Below are positions 1 through 11,780 of a stretch of DNA of 56,630 nucleotides, one piece after another (within the stretch, counting starts at the first letter, position 1; each line of letters opens with the position of its first letter). Source of the stretch: Apostichopus parvimensis (lineage: Eukaryota; Echinodermata; Holothuroidea; Aspidochirotida; Stichopodidae); assembly GCA_000934455.1 (NCBI GenBank), contig KN882229.1, positions 326,627 to 383,256 of the forward strand, read 5' to 3'. A model generated the notes under the pieces. The model searched no databases and was not told the origin of the DNA. It was given only the letters and a program-made list of their open reading frames with translations. The translations under genes were made by a program, and so were the position numbers.

Positions 1-3000
1 ATGCGAGTGTTTGAAGCCATATTCACCTCTTCAATAAAGTCGATAGGAGATCCGTCATCAACTGCTGTTTGCCAGAGTTGCAATGGTGACCTCTTTCCTT
101 CAGTGCGGATCTTGTGGTCGATGAAACTTTGTCGGAACTTTCCAGATGGTCCCTTGTTATTGGCATAAATACGTAATGAAGCGCTGCCAGATCCACCTCT
201 TCGTCACACGAAAGAACCTCTGCGTCTTACATTTTGTAGAATAAGTTGTCAAATGCACAGACGCATCCCTGTGAAAGATAAATTAATTCATGAATGTCAT
301 TTTGAAGGTATGGAACATGACATGGCTAGAACCTGGCGGACAGTGGCACATGACAAAGATATTTATTAGGACAGCTGTAGTTTCATTGTGCCAAAACCTA
401 AATTGTTGAAATATTTTGCTCCAAAGTGTTCCTGTCGGCTGATATTTTAAACATATAGCGAAGGCCCACACACGGATACATGTGCAGCTTCAGCATATTA
501 TTCGGGTAGGGAGGTTTAATACCTTTTACCGCTCACGTATGATCTACAGAAGTTGGTAAATAAAATTGTTTTGTATTATTTTTACACAATTCGCGCACAT
601 ATTGGTTGACATTATTAATTTAATATTCAATGATAGCTTGATTGGACTGTATGTTGGTTAGTTATTCATGTATACTATTCAACCCACCAAAAATATATGT
701 GTATTTATTTACTTTATTAAAAAACAGTGATGTCAGTAATTGTTTAATATAGCATACTGTAGAGAAGTCTCTCCAACATCGTTCAATTCATTGATTGTGG
801 ACACTCCTCCCTATAATGAATGACCCAGCGTCATCTCGTCTTAACGGATGGTGCAACATAAAAGGGCAAACAAGAACATTTTCCCCGCCCTTGTCCGATC
901 GTACTTGTTTTGGTAACCCGAACTCGATGACACCCATCTTGAAAGCATCAAACATCGTCTGGGCCTTCTTGTTGTTTGCGCAGTTTAAAAACACTGGCAT
1001 CCGACTGTATCCGTGAATTCCACCATGGATCACAAGGCTCCATCTGAATAAGGGAAAAGGGGCAATTTGGTAGCTTAAGCCGAATGGACAATCTTGTCAC
1101 ATCGAAATTGGTTTGTTAATGTTTACATGGTATTGCAGTTTTTATTTAGCATATTTACACTCTTTAATTACATGCAGAATATACGGCTGGGATCTCCCTT
1201 TATGTAAACATTCATCACACGACTGTACAATATCAGGGATTTGCCGTTAAATTACTTAAACTGACGTCACCAATGGGGAGGATATGGGTTGTCATGCCGA
1301 TTGTGTGGAATATTCCCACACATATCATTCCCCATAAATGAGATGTGTAATCAGGTGATGTTGATGAACAGGTTGACTTGCGTATGCTACCTCTATAAAG
1401 GAACATTAATTTCTAAAAACAAAATTCATGTCCTCTATGTTTTTTGGGGTTCTCCGGTGTCCCTTTCTCCAAAAAAGTAGGGCGACGGCACTGTCGAATA
1501 CGGTCAACAAAGGTGGTAAATGTCCTTACGATTAGTTAATCCAGTTTCATGAATTTATTATTTACCTAATTACTTAATGGTTCCCGTCAACGTGCCAAAG
1601 ATAGGGCCAGGAACGCTGTACACCCGACGATGTAAGGAGATTCTTGTTCGAAATTCAACACCTGATAGTTTTAAGGATGAAATTGGTAAATATATTGGAT
1701 TACGAGTATGGTATATGCATCTACCTTGGTGGTATTAATTGATCAGCTGGAAAAAGGCAAATATTGTAACTATTATGTTGGTTCGACACATACGTTCTTA
1801 GTGTTAATGTTTACACGCTGATTTCAGCAATGAAGCGGTGAGTTCTTCACAGAACTGTAAGAAATATGCATATTTCTTAAAAGTATTTTCCATCGGTTAC
1901 ACTATCAATGTTAGCATTGCGCAATACTTTGTGATATATTTCATATTTAAATTGTGTGTAACATTTCTTTTAGCACAGAACAAAGCTAACAAATGCTAAA
2001 AGTATTATAATGTTACGAAGCTAATGGAGAGATGATGTGAAGTCCTTCTCATGTAAGGATCGAGATTAGATTACAAAAGGGAGATATATTTGTGACATCC
2101 ATCGGTCAACGCCTATTTATGTGCTCCATGAGTAATTGTAAAAACTTGTAAATATTACATAGCCTGAAATCGTTTAGCAGAGAACGAAACTGATTAGAAA
2201 TAAACTAGTCAACTGCCACTGCAGAATTTCTTGTCTTGTCGTCATTAGTGCTGTCTCATATAATTATTAACTTCTCATTCCGAGGTCCACAGGAGCCACA
2301 AACCAACGTTACAAAACTTTATTGATGCCATATAGGAGCACGAACCTATCAATGACGCACCATTGCACAGAGTATGGGGCCGATCGGACATACGATTTTG
2401 AACTTGGGTATGGACATTTAAGGGGTTAGTGTCAAGCCGGGTCCACCATTAAGAATCATTAGAATTGCTTGAAAAACATTTCAACTTACGTGACATGTCA
2501 TTACTATAATTCATAGAGGGATCATTGTCTTTACCAACAGCATTTACTATAACCATACACTTTTAAGACAGAAATCCCGTTCGGAGTCGACGAATTTGCT
2601 GTAATGCGATGGATATTTACCAATCTCATCCCTTAGTTCTGCAATGAAAAATCGTCCTCTATTTGGCGTACTTGCGAATATGAATATAGTCATGGCCTTT
2701 AAGTTGCGTTACATCTTTAACATGTAGAACGACAAAAGAATAAATAACTTGTTTTCTGTAACTTAAAACTAGAATGAAATGAGACAAATACATACAGGCA
2801 TATGATACATTTGTTGAACATTTTATTTATTTATTTTATACCCCAAGTCCCAAGACAAACTTTTTTATTGGGAGGGGGGGGGGGGACTTAGATATATTTG
2901 GAGGACCGTGGCTACGCCACGGTTGGGTCTTTTGGTATTAGTCTTATAGTTGGTTGGGTTTTTGATCTAATGTCTTAGTTCTGTGCACACCCCTCAGAGC

Positions 3001-4124
3001 TGTCAGCAAAGTAAACGCGTGCAGATTCTGCTGTTTACGTGTAGCGCAACGAATTTTGAATTTCAGAAAGGTTTTTACTCGTTACATTTCTATGATGTTA
3101 GGCTTCACATCAATACACATATGTAAAGTAATTCATTTTCGACATCTCGTAAGTAAAATAGTTTACCCGCAGGATCAAACCTCTTTATTGATTCTCTGAT
3201 CCTGTCGCGTGACACGTTGATCCTATTAGCAATCAGGTTACCACGGATCATCTTCTCCCCGTAGTTTGGATGACGCCCCACTACAGCAACAATGGTTTCA
3301 TCAAGATCGTTTTCTGTGTGGAGAAAAACATGCACATGTTACATCTTTATCTATCATTTAAAATAATGTTATTTGACTTTTGATAATCCGAAGAGAAATA
3401 CATTAAGTATTTGATACAATGGATTTGATGGGACAATTAATATTAATTACCGTTAGCCAACAAAACACCCGGGTATCATGTGTAATTTCAGTAGAGAGGA
3501 TTATCATAAACAACCTCGTTGTCAGAGCCATCATGACTAATAGAGATATGGAACAATAAATGCATGTTTGGTTATAAGTTGAGAGATGGATGGATCGGTG
3601 TGCATGTGGTCGGTGGTAGAAGTAAGTAGTAGGCCTATATATACAGCTCAGACCAGCTCACTGTGACCCGTGCAGACAAATTAATGAAAAGTTAGCCTAC
3701 TAATGTACAGTGATTCGCAGTACCACTGTACACACAAAAATAAAATAAACCTGACAACCGCCAAATATCGACCAACGGGAACATATCCTAAAAGACAGTT
3801 AGGCCAAAGGCCTCCATAATTTATATGTGTATATTGAACAACCAGTTTGGTTAGTTCAAAACATCAAACAACACAGTATAATACTAATTGAATGAACATA
3901 TGGCATTTCCTTTTGTTTGACGGAATAAACTACCAAATGATAGAAGAATACCATGAATATAACTCAGCGCTTATACCATTCAATAGATCCTTTTTCCTCA
4001 ATCCATATTCCTTGCGAAGAGATTTCACTTTCCTTTCCGACACTTCCAAATGATCTGCAATTTCTGCGTTTTTCAATCCTCTCTCAATTAAACCCCTCAA
4101 CTTATTTCTTATTTCGTCGGACAT
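1..4124 (-). pseudogene. Spliced integrase-core (rve) gene, decayed and cut by window edge
   Basis: Five minus-strand exons join in consistent phase: 4124-3977 (starts MSDEIRNKLRGLIERG, HTH-like), 3313-3167, 1661-1566, 1043-758 and 268 to beyond position 1. All junctions are GT/AG. The protein resembles the integrase-core family common in cnidarians, fish and marine invertebrates: an HTH-like N-terminus, then a DDE core. The acidic triad is visible as D in WHVDGNH (exon 3), D in RSDKGGEN (exon 4) and E in IERCWRD (exon 4), followed by HKIRTEGKRSPLQLW in exon 5. It is broken by TGA at 788-790 (an Arg codon CGA in the family), TAA at 227-229, frameshifts around 1566-1605 in exon 3, and a frameshift near 140-165. 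The many introns are unlike an active transposon integrase and suggest an old host-resident gene. Family membership is secure; calling it domesticated is inference. Confidence 0.82.
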
Positions 4125-4344
4125 TCTCGAATATAATACCTTTGCCGTAAGAAATGCTCTTGTGAACTGATCCGCAATTCGTGCGTGGAAACAACGGTAT
4201 CGACCACATTAAGTTCGAAACGTATACGGAAAGGGCCCTGGTTCAAATCAGACCCGCTTATTCGGATCTGGTTGAAATTTTAGAATCCAGTTAAAAAAGT
4301 AGAAGCGCGCCATCCCTTTCGTAGCATGATTTGTTTGAAAAGCT

Positions 4345-4694
4345 GTCGTCGTAGCGATCTACTACGTCGATGTATATCTTTATTACGTTAAGTGAAATAG
4401 CGCCGTCATCATCTGTTCTCAGCTTGTTATCAGTGCAGTTTACGTAGGCTTCACGTGTGTTTACCCGTCAATAAAATAATTAACGATGACATTACAGAAA
4501 AGAATGACGTTGTCATAGTGAAATACGATGTTAATGTATACTTTTGCGTCGTTGTTATACTATTTAACGTAGCTGTTGTATACATTTATGTCGTTGTTGC
4601 ACATAAGTATAACATCATTACATCAAATCACGTCGTCGTCATTTGAATTTATATAGTCATCATTGTAATAAACGTTGTTGTTTGATTTCAACCT
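4345..4694. repeat. Degenerate 21-bp tandem repeat
   Basis: Units beginning GTCGTTGT or GTCGTCGT recur exactly every 21 bp. Starts fall at 4345, 4366, 4387, then in a second register at 4485, 4506, 4527, 4548, 4569, 4590, 4611, 4632, 4653 and 4674. Unit ends drift strongly (commonly ...ATTTAC or ...AAATAC), so individual units are poorly alike while the period is kept. The reading frame open through 4455-4646 is a 7-residue periodic by-product of the repeat and not a gene. Confidence 0.7.
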
Positions 4695-5898
4695 TTTTGC
4701 GTTGCATACAAGTGCCGTCCAAAGGATCAGAAGTGAGTTTCCAGCCAATGGTCATTACACTGGATTCAAATTGCCAGGAGAAAACTCAATTGTATAGGAA
4801 GCCTTGGTTGAGAAATCCCTCCAAAAATCTTTTCTACGATTGTGTTGGATTATCAATCCGTCAGGGTTCCCTCAGTGTTGACATATTGAAAATTCCAGAC
4901 TTTTAATTAAGGATCAAAAGGTTATTTTCCAGACCCAACATCAACAATGAAAGAAAAGGCATGTTTTGAAGCATTTACCTCCCAGACATGTTTGCTTCGT
5001 ACCTTTCATCTGGAAGCCAAAATATCCATATCACCAATGATATTTGACAGATAGTCATAATAAAGGCCAATGGAGGCAGCAGAACTCTTGCATGTTTAGA
5101 CTTTGTTTCTTCAGCAGCAGTTGGTTTGTTTTACAATCTTTCTTCAGAAACTCAGCAGTACACCGTGTTAATGGTCTTCGATTGTTTTAGTGCGTGTGAT
5201 GCTGTGTTTTACGTTGCGCGTCAGTGCTGTACGTGTCGTCGTGCAGTGTTTCTTGGTTTAAATAACCCTTTATTCTATTTACTTCGGGTTTATTGTAATT
5301 CATTTGTCACAAGAACGATTGATAGCGATGGACATGCATCTGCTTACAGCAAAACAATTCATGTAAGTTGTTTTTCTTTAAACCTCCTTCGATGTTACAA
5401 ATTACATTAGTGTAATTTAAGAATGATAATGTCTATGGAAGTACAGTTTTACTTTTATGTCATATAATACAATGATTGTTGTTAACGTTGGTTTATTCAC
5501 AGGCTTGTTCAGATTGTCCAGAATGACTGTCTACAACTGATATTGAATGAACTTTTTTCAATGATATAAAATTTTAACTACCTTGTGTGAATGTTTGGCT
5601 CTGTGACTGTTTAAACGTAATCGCTGTGAGATTTAAACACCCTTTGAAATATAATCTTTTTAACTACCTATTTTGACCCATCACCCCACTCCCTCCCCAA
5701 CATAAAAAATGGTTTTCCTGGAATACGAATAAGAAATTATTCCCATAACTAACTCACCTAGCATATTCCAGAAATAAATCGGGCGCTGAGATTGTAACCC
5801 ATCACTTCTGGAGCTAACCTCATAGCTTTTTACTATACAATAGGGCTATGTAGGGGGTGTTAATTTACATGATACAGCAACATCTCTTCGTCTATTGC
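4695..5898. other. No gene recognised
   Basis: The two open frames here (4643-4906 and 5126-5410, plus strand) have no recognisable domain, no splice context and ordinary base composition. I see no repeat structure until the foldback element begins. Confidence 0.5.
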
Positions 5899-5904
5899 GT
5901 CTTC

Positions 5905-6262
5905 TATGGAACGCGAAAAGGGCAATCTTATTTCGTTGTCTAAACTAAGTTTGCTGCTGTCTAAACTAAAGTTGTTGCCTTAACTTCCCTTGTTGCCAAA
6001 ATGTACGTTGTTGTCTAAACTGACGTTGTTGCCTAAACTTACGTTGTTGTTTAAACTGCCGTTGTTGTCTAAACTGCCGTTGTTGTCTAAACTTCCGTTG
6101 CTGCCTAAACTTACGTTGTTGCCTAAACTTACGTTGTTGTCTAAACCTACGTTGCCGTCCAAAGTTGGCTCCGTTGTCTAAACTTAGGTTGTTGCCATCG
6201 GCGCTGTTCAACAATTGCTCAAGCACGTGATGTAAATGAAATAGCTTTTCGCTCGAAATTCA
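5905..6262 (+). repeat. Left inverted repeat of foldback element with 18-bp units
   Basis: About 15 imperfect 18-bp units lie between about 5935 and 6195. The period produces artefactual open frames on both strands with QQRKFR-type or NNVSLG-type repeats. It continues inward to the palindromic partner of the segment at 6958-6998. Confidence 0.78.
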
Positions 6263-6913
6263 TCTTGCGCTACAAATGCTTACTATACGCACGTATAACA
6301 ATTAATATTTACTGAACCATTAGTCTACAGTCATGGCGGAAATCGACCAATTTAAGCACTACATTTTCTTGGGTTACACGAGAGACAAAAATTAAACTTA
6401 CTCAGAATGATTGGTATGCTAGGCCTGGCCTTTAGTACTACTACTACTACTTGGCTAGTACTTAGAACACTGAAACACCGATGACAGCAGCCCCAAAGGG
6501 CCCACCCATAATGGCATTAATCATTATGAACAGAGATGAGGATTTTTAGTTTTGTAATCGAACTAAAGCCTAGGGGAACTACTTGGAACTACTGGGAGTA
6601 GGACTAATTCCGTCTAGCCTAGCCCAAGCTAATCAGGGCGCACTTTGGCGATCACAATTAATTAATATGAATGATAAGGCACTAGGCTTTTTAATCCAAT
6701 CACTGTGGTAACTAATGGCTTACCCCTTCACGGTCGAACACTCGCTGTGGGTGGTCTAGACTGATTAGAATTCTTTCCATTGTTGAGTCTGGTAGTAAGA
6801 CTAAGAGTACCAATATGGCTCGTGGGACCCGGGTGTGATAGTGGTAGTCTGAGGCCTATATAGTACATAGCAGCCTACCTTTCAAGCATTCTCATGCGCT
6901 GGTGTTGGTTGTT

Positions 6914-7349
6914 GAATTTCGTGCGAAAAATTAAATCCAGCTATTTTTACGTCACGTGGTTGAGCAATTGTTGAACAGCGCCGATGGCAGCAACGTAAGT
7001 TTAGACAACGACGTAAGTTTAGATAGCAACGGAAGTTTAGATAGCAACTGAAGTTTAGATAGCAACGAAAGTTAAGGCATCAACGTGAGTTTAGACATGA
7101 AAGTGACTTCAGATATGAACTTAAGTTTAGACAACGAAAGTTTAGATATAAATGTAAGTTTAGGCAGCAACGAAAGTTTAGGCAACAACGGAAGTTAAGG
7201 CAACAATGTAAGTTAAGACAACAACGTAAGTTTAGACAGCAACGTGAGTTTCAGCAACAACATAGTAAAACACCAGCAACAACTTTAGTTTAGACAGCAA
7301 GAAACTTAGTTTAGACAACGAAATAAGGTTGCCCTTTTCGCGTTCCATA
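6914..7349 (-). repeat. Right inverted repeat of foldback element
   Basis: This is the reverse-complement partner of 5905-6262. It is about 80 bp longer because it carries more 18-bp units (AACGTAAGTTTAGACAAC type). Several units here have diverged (for example AGATATGAACTTAAGTTTAG), more than on the left side. Confidence 0.75.
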
Positions 7350-7355
7350 GTCTTC

Positions 7356-8759
7356 AGTGTAGTAACGCTAATACTAGTACCACTAGTGCTCGGCCGCGCT
7401 CCCTCCAAAGGTCGCCACTTGCCCCATTGGAGGTTTCCTGTTCCCCGATCTGGTCTTCGGAGTTTAATGTGGATTACTTGACAGAAGAACGACTCGTTTA
7501 TGTCGACCCGTTAAAGCCCATTTGTTTTATTTCATAAAAAAGGAGGGATCGTAGTATGCTTCCGTGAAGTGTTCGCAACATACGGAGCTGTATACTGGCT
7601 AGGCCCAGTGAAATCGGCGCTGGTGTTTGCACTAAGTTGGTCATAATCGCCGTGTTTTTTCGTCCTTCGGACATCGATGAAGGCTAATTGCATGGGTTAT
7701 GACATTTGTGCAGCCCCCAACAACACAACGGCACGGCATTTCTGTCGGATATTTTACATGTACGATATAGCGTAATACAGTGGTTGCACTCTTAGTGTAA
7801 ATGTGCATGTATGTGTGACGGTATGATCGTCGCGCATCCGGTACGTGCCTGGGCTTCGCACTTGTGTTCCTAACATGACGTCTTCATTGTCTTGTTTTGA
7901 TATCGCATATTCAGATATCTATTTTCGGATGCGAATATTAAAACGCTAATTTCTAATTAGTCCTTGAGGTTTTGAAGGTGATGAGGATAGTTTTGAACAT
8001 ACATTTTCTCATAGATTCAGAGGAAATTACTCTCGATTAGTTGGATTGTTCGTGTCATGGCCTCTTTAAGATGGCAATATACCCCGCCCCTATTATGACT
8101 GTGTAAATTCAATGAACGTCAATGAACGAGGTGAGTAATTTTTACTTTGTCAGCATCGTAGGCAACCCAGTACACCAATTTATAGCACAACACCATGCCT
8201 TATTTGTTTACATTGGGTATGACCGTGAATTCCGTTGCAACTATTTTGAGTTGTTTTAGTTTTAGCAACATAAGTAAATATGTTAGCTTTTTCACTGATT
8301 GTTTCAAAAACCGCAAAAAGCTGCTTTAAAAGCATGTTCTATGACAAATGCAAAAGAAAAAAAAGATCGTCTTTAGCTCTGCTGGGTTGTTGTCTTTAAT
8401 GTTGAGCCTGTAGGATATAAACAATAAAAGGACAATATTTTAGCACTTGATTGTGTGTTCATGACATTTTAAACTAATGATGTTTTCATTTTAATGGAAT
8501 GAATACAATAAAAAAAGTAAAAACAATCTGGTGTTACCACCGGTTTTCATTCATTGCTTAAAATGTCGTGTCAATTAAAAACTGATCAATTGATATATGT
8601 TGGTATTGAGAATTTCTGAATGTTTGCATTATTATTGAATAAAATACCGAAAAAAGAATGCGTTACCGCTGTTTGATAATTTTTTTTAAGGGAATTCGAC
8701 AATCGACTAACTTTTGCTTCAGCCAAGTTGTTTTACATGTTACCGCAAGTTGATATGTC
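7356..8759. other. No gene recognised
   Basis: I find no long open frame, no recognisable family and no clear repeat between the foldback element and the ATA microsatellite. 7385-7960 is somewhat richer in CpG than its surroundings, but no start or splice pattern supports a gene. Confidence 0.45.

Positions 8760-8806
<47 letters not shown>
8760..8806. repeat. (ATA)n microsatellite
   Basis: About fifteen uninterrupted copies of ATA/TAA. Confidence 0.97.
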
Positions 8807-8807
<1 letters not shown>

Positions 8808-9476
8808 GTGGTCAAGAAATAAAGAAGAAGTGTCTTCTATTTATTTGTGATTACCTTAGAATCATGTCTGTTTAGTTTTCTTCAAATCTGCCACCGAAAG
8901 AACGTCGCTTTAAAACACAATTGCGTGTAACAGGGAAATGGTGTATTCGTTACACCCAGAATCCTACCCTACCTTTGCGATATGGTAGTACCAAATGAAA
9001 AATCAGAGTCCTGATGCTCAATTATTATGTTAATCAATACACTCATGTAAACATGTAACAGAGGTGATCATTGCTTGATATGGTTGAAGTGAGGCGATTG
9101 ATGAGAATTTCAGGAAATGGAAGGTAAATGAGACTTTTGCTTGATGAAGATATTTCAAGCTATTCATCCCCAAAAACAAATATGTTGCTAGTTACATTTT
9201 TTTTACTGCACCTATGGATTATTGAAAGGTGACTGTATGAATAGGTTGCTATTTTCCTTTCAATCAGGAGCGGGTTGGCCATCGTTAAGTGCGGTGTTCC
9301 TGTTACATCCGCAATTTTGACAGTTTCCATGCCTCTGAATGTTTGCAGCTACCTCTATTCATGAAACTAGACATTGTTGAGTAGTTAAAACAGAAAACAA
9401 AATAAGAAATAACTGAATTTTAAATTCGTACCCGTTTGTCACACTTTGCAACCCAGGTTCATGGAAAGAGCCATCC

Positions 9477-9848
9477 CAGCTAACACAACGTAAAAATAAC
9501 GTTGTTTTGCTTTACGTTGGTTTCCGCGTAACGATAACGTAAATAAAACGTACCCAACATACGTAATATCACAACGTTTTGAAAACGTTTTTAAAGCGTT
9601 TACATAACGTTAAATAAAGGTTACGTTTTTAAAAACGTTGTATTAACAGTTTCATGATTCGTTATATTAACGTTTAAATATTACGTCCACGCAACGTTAA
9701 GTTTTACGTTGACATAACGTTGCAGTTCCGTTACCTCATGACGTAACATACTTTACATGGTATAAACGTCACCATATTTCGTTATATTAACGTTTGAATA
9801 TTACGTAATACCACGTTGGTGAAATACGTAAATATTACGTGCTAACTT
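9477..9848. repeat. ACGT-saturated MITE-like block
   Basis: I count 23 ACGT tetramers in about 370 bp, where one to two would be expected. Most are spaced 6-20 bp apart as AACGTT, TACGTA or TACGTT palindromes. The start CAGCTAACACAACGTAAAAA and the reverse complement of the end (TTAGCACGTAATATTTACGT) resemble each other, suggesting degenerate terminal inverted repeats. A 26-bp segment is repeated internally (about 9661 and 9781). I could not identify a target-site duplication, so calling it a MITE is inference. Confidence 0.6.
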
Positions 9849-10241
9849 CCTAAAATAAACGAGATAACTATGTTTTTTACTGTTTCCTTTTTATAGAGGC
9901 CTAATTCAAAATGTGTCTGTGGTTGTAAAGTAAGTAAACGCTTACTTTTAGCTTATCATGTTATACAGCACTTACGTTGTTATATAATTCCGTCCATGTC
10001 TAAATCACAAACTGTTCGTTACATATGGTTTTTAGCTCCATGCATATACCAAGTAGTCTTGCAAACCCAATGGCTGCACTCAAAGGCGACTGCCTGCAGT
10101 AAGCACGCACATTATTGGTTCATAGCTGACGGTGTAGGCGTGGCTATTAGGCTGAGCATGGGCAGTACATAAACACGCATAAAGGCGCCAGTTTCGGAAA
10201 GTACTGAAAATATTTCACACCTTATTCTGATCAAGCCTGCT

Positions 10242-11361
10242 TTGACTGCTGATTGGTCAATAACTATCACGTGAATTCTTCAAAGACGCCGTGCTGGTTC
10301 AATACTGTTGATGGACGCTTACCGTGCGAGAAAAAATATGATATAATGGGTCTTGAAAAACTTGAATCCAAATGTTCAAAGTAAGTTCATTGATAAATAT
10401 ACACACATCACGCAAGGTGATAGATATTTGTATAGTAAACGACATATTTTAGGTCATTTCACGCCTCTATTTAGTGTTCAGCATAGCGTTAGTTAGAACT
10501 AGCCTACTCAATGATTTTTGCGCCTAACGTTATGCAAATGTAATGTATGTAAGCCTACAGAAGTACTAGCATTTAGTAAGGTATGTATGAATGATAATGA
10601 AGCTACACCGAATACCACCATTTGACTTTGACGTACAAATCAATGTTTTACTATATCCTAACTGACTTTGTACACAGGACTTATATTTTTGTAGGAGCCT
10701 TAAACTGCCAATAAATTGTGAATTTCTGTGGTTAGAATCACAACATCAGACCCAGGCATGAAACTGTAGTGTACTAGTAGGCCATATTGTTACCTGCCTT
10801 TGTTGCTGCATGAAACTGAGGACAGGTGAAGAAATGTTTGTGACTTTTGCCAATGTTTTGCAAACCAAAAATCTGTGATATTATATGAAGCTTGATTGTC
10901 CAAAATATATTGACGTATGCTACTGTTGTATGTTTAATTCCCCACTTTTGTGAGGGCCTTAGTTACAAAGTAATTAGTGGCAGCAATGACTCTGTCGGCT
11001 TTGTTCTCTTTTTTGTTTATTCTTTACAGGGATCAAATTTTGAAAAAAGATCTTGTTAGTCTAGAGCAGGATTAGTGGAACGGAACTGCAGCCATCGAAT
11101 GTTATTGGTGGTGTGTTAACACTGCCCTAGGTACACAGAGAAATTGATCCTTTCTATTTTTAAAAATACAACTGTTTGAAACTGTGCAGCCTACACTTTA
11201 AACTTATATATAAAATTACCCAATATGTGTTTACTTTCTCCTTTTCAATCAGAAAAGGAAATAAATAGACAAAGCTTGACTTTCCTGAAAATGAAACTCT
11301 GAAGGAGGTAATCAAACCAGTCGTCCCATTTGAAACTCAAGAAGTAGCTACAGCAAGGTAT
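10242..11361 (+). other. Candidate promoter and 5' exons of an unknown or decayed gene
   Basis: A CCAAT-type motif (GATTGGTCAAT, about 10242) and an E-box CACGTG (about 10269) precede a possible first exon ending at a consensus donor, AAA|GTAAGT, at 10380. A strong acceptor (TTTATTCTTTACAG) opens 11030-11130. The two exons join in phase to encode a short peptide beginning MGLEKLESKCSKDQILKK, which stops within exon 2. A further exon-like segment at 11253-11361 reads KLDFPENETLKEVIKPVV in one frame, but its phase does not match. No family is recognised. This may be a lncRNA, a dead gene or coincidence. Confidence 0.22.
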
Positions 11362-11488
11362 CCCTGTACATTGTTAAAGTACAACTGCTTAAAGGCAGAT
11401 ACACACTAGCAAGCCGAGTCAAAATAATTCCCCAAACTCATGCCAACTTTGCAACCTTGGCACTATTTTACCGGTCTTGGCGGGCAAA

Positions 11489-11780
11489 AATAAATTAATA
11501 ATAAATAATAATAACCAGCAGTTATTTTGACGACGCTTAAGCGACCACAAATGTGGCAGAAACCCGCAAGGGCTTATGGATTACAACTTACACGTCGGGT
11601 GGCTTCTAATTCAACATTTTAACTCAAATTTGGAATCTTTTCAATTTAGAAAGTCATTTCAGATGGGAAAACCGTAGATTGCTCTTGGATGAAAAACCCA
11701 CCTTACTATGACCCGGCCGGGAATCGAACCCCGAACCCACAGATTGCTAAGCCTCAATTAGGCCGAAGGGAGGAATTTTA
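11489..11780 (-). mobile_element. tRNA-derived SINE
   Basis: On the minus strand a Pol III promoter is visible: an A-box-like CGGCCTAATTGAGG (about 11753-11766) and a perfect B box GGTTCGATTCC (11720-11730) embedded in GGGTTCGGGGTTCGATTCCC. It is followed by about 200 bp of non-tRNA body and ends in an AT-rich tail of TTATTATTATTTATTATT type (11489-11514). There is no acceptor-stem pairing or anticodon loop as in a real tRNA. The 5' end near 11780 is approximate. Confidence 0.68.

Larger units (their letters stand above)
5905..7349. mobile_element. Foldback (TU-like) transposon, non-autonomous
   Basis: The ends are inverted copies beginning TATGGAACGCGAAAAGGGCA. They are flanked by a perfect 6-bp direct repeat GTCTTC at 5899-5904 and 7350-7355. 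If the ends are instead taken as CTATGG/CCATAG, the duplication is only 4 bp (TCTT). The left inverted repeat runs to about 6262 and the right one starts at about 6914. Each consists largely of 18-bp tandem units (type TAAACTTACGTTGTTGTC), followed inward by a unique segment ending in TTGAGCAATTGTTGAACAGC. The roughly 650-bp centre has no coding potential. This layout matches foldback elements, and specifically the TU elements known in sea urchins, whose inverted repeats are built from short tandem units. No transposase is present, so it depended on another element. Confidence 0.78.

Noticed and set aside
2565-2638. Minus-strand exon-like segment reading ELRDEIGKYPSHYSKF, resembling an OTU-protease helix
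   Set aside because: Only about 25 codons with a good acceptor; it does not fit the phase of the integrase gene whose intron contains it, and no partner exons were found.
2905-2922. Short hairpin CCGTGGCTACGCCACGG
   Set aside because: Stem of seven to eight base pairs with a 3-base loop; too short to call a feature and not accompanied by a T run or other context.
4345-4694. CRISPR-like or satellite array
   Set aside because: Units are directly adjacent without spacers and poorly conserved; the genome is eukaryotic.
5126-5410. 94-residue plus-strand open frame rich in Cys and Phe
   Set aside because: No domain, no splice or promoter context; length is within chance for this composition.
5966-6226. 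Minus-strand open frame with a QQRKFR-type repeat, and companions on both strands
   Set aside because: It is the translation of the 18-bp tandem units of the foldback element; equally open frames on both strands show there is no coding constraint.
11700-11770. Possible tRNA gene (perfect B box)
   Set aside because: No acceptor-stem pairing or anticodon loop, and the sequence continues into a SINE body with an AT-rich tail.
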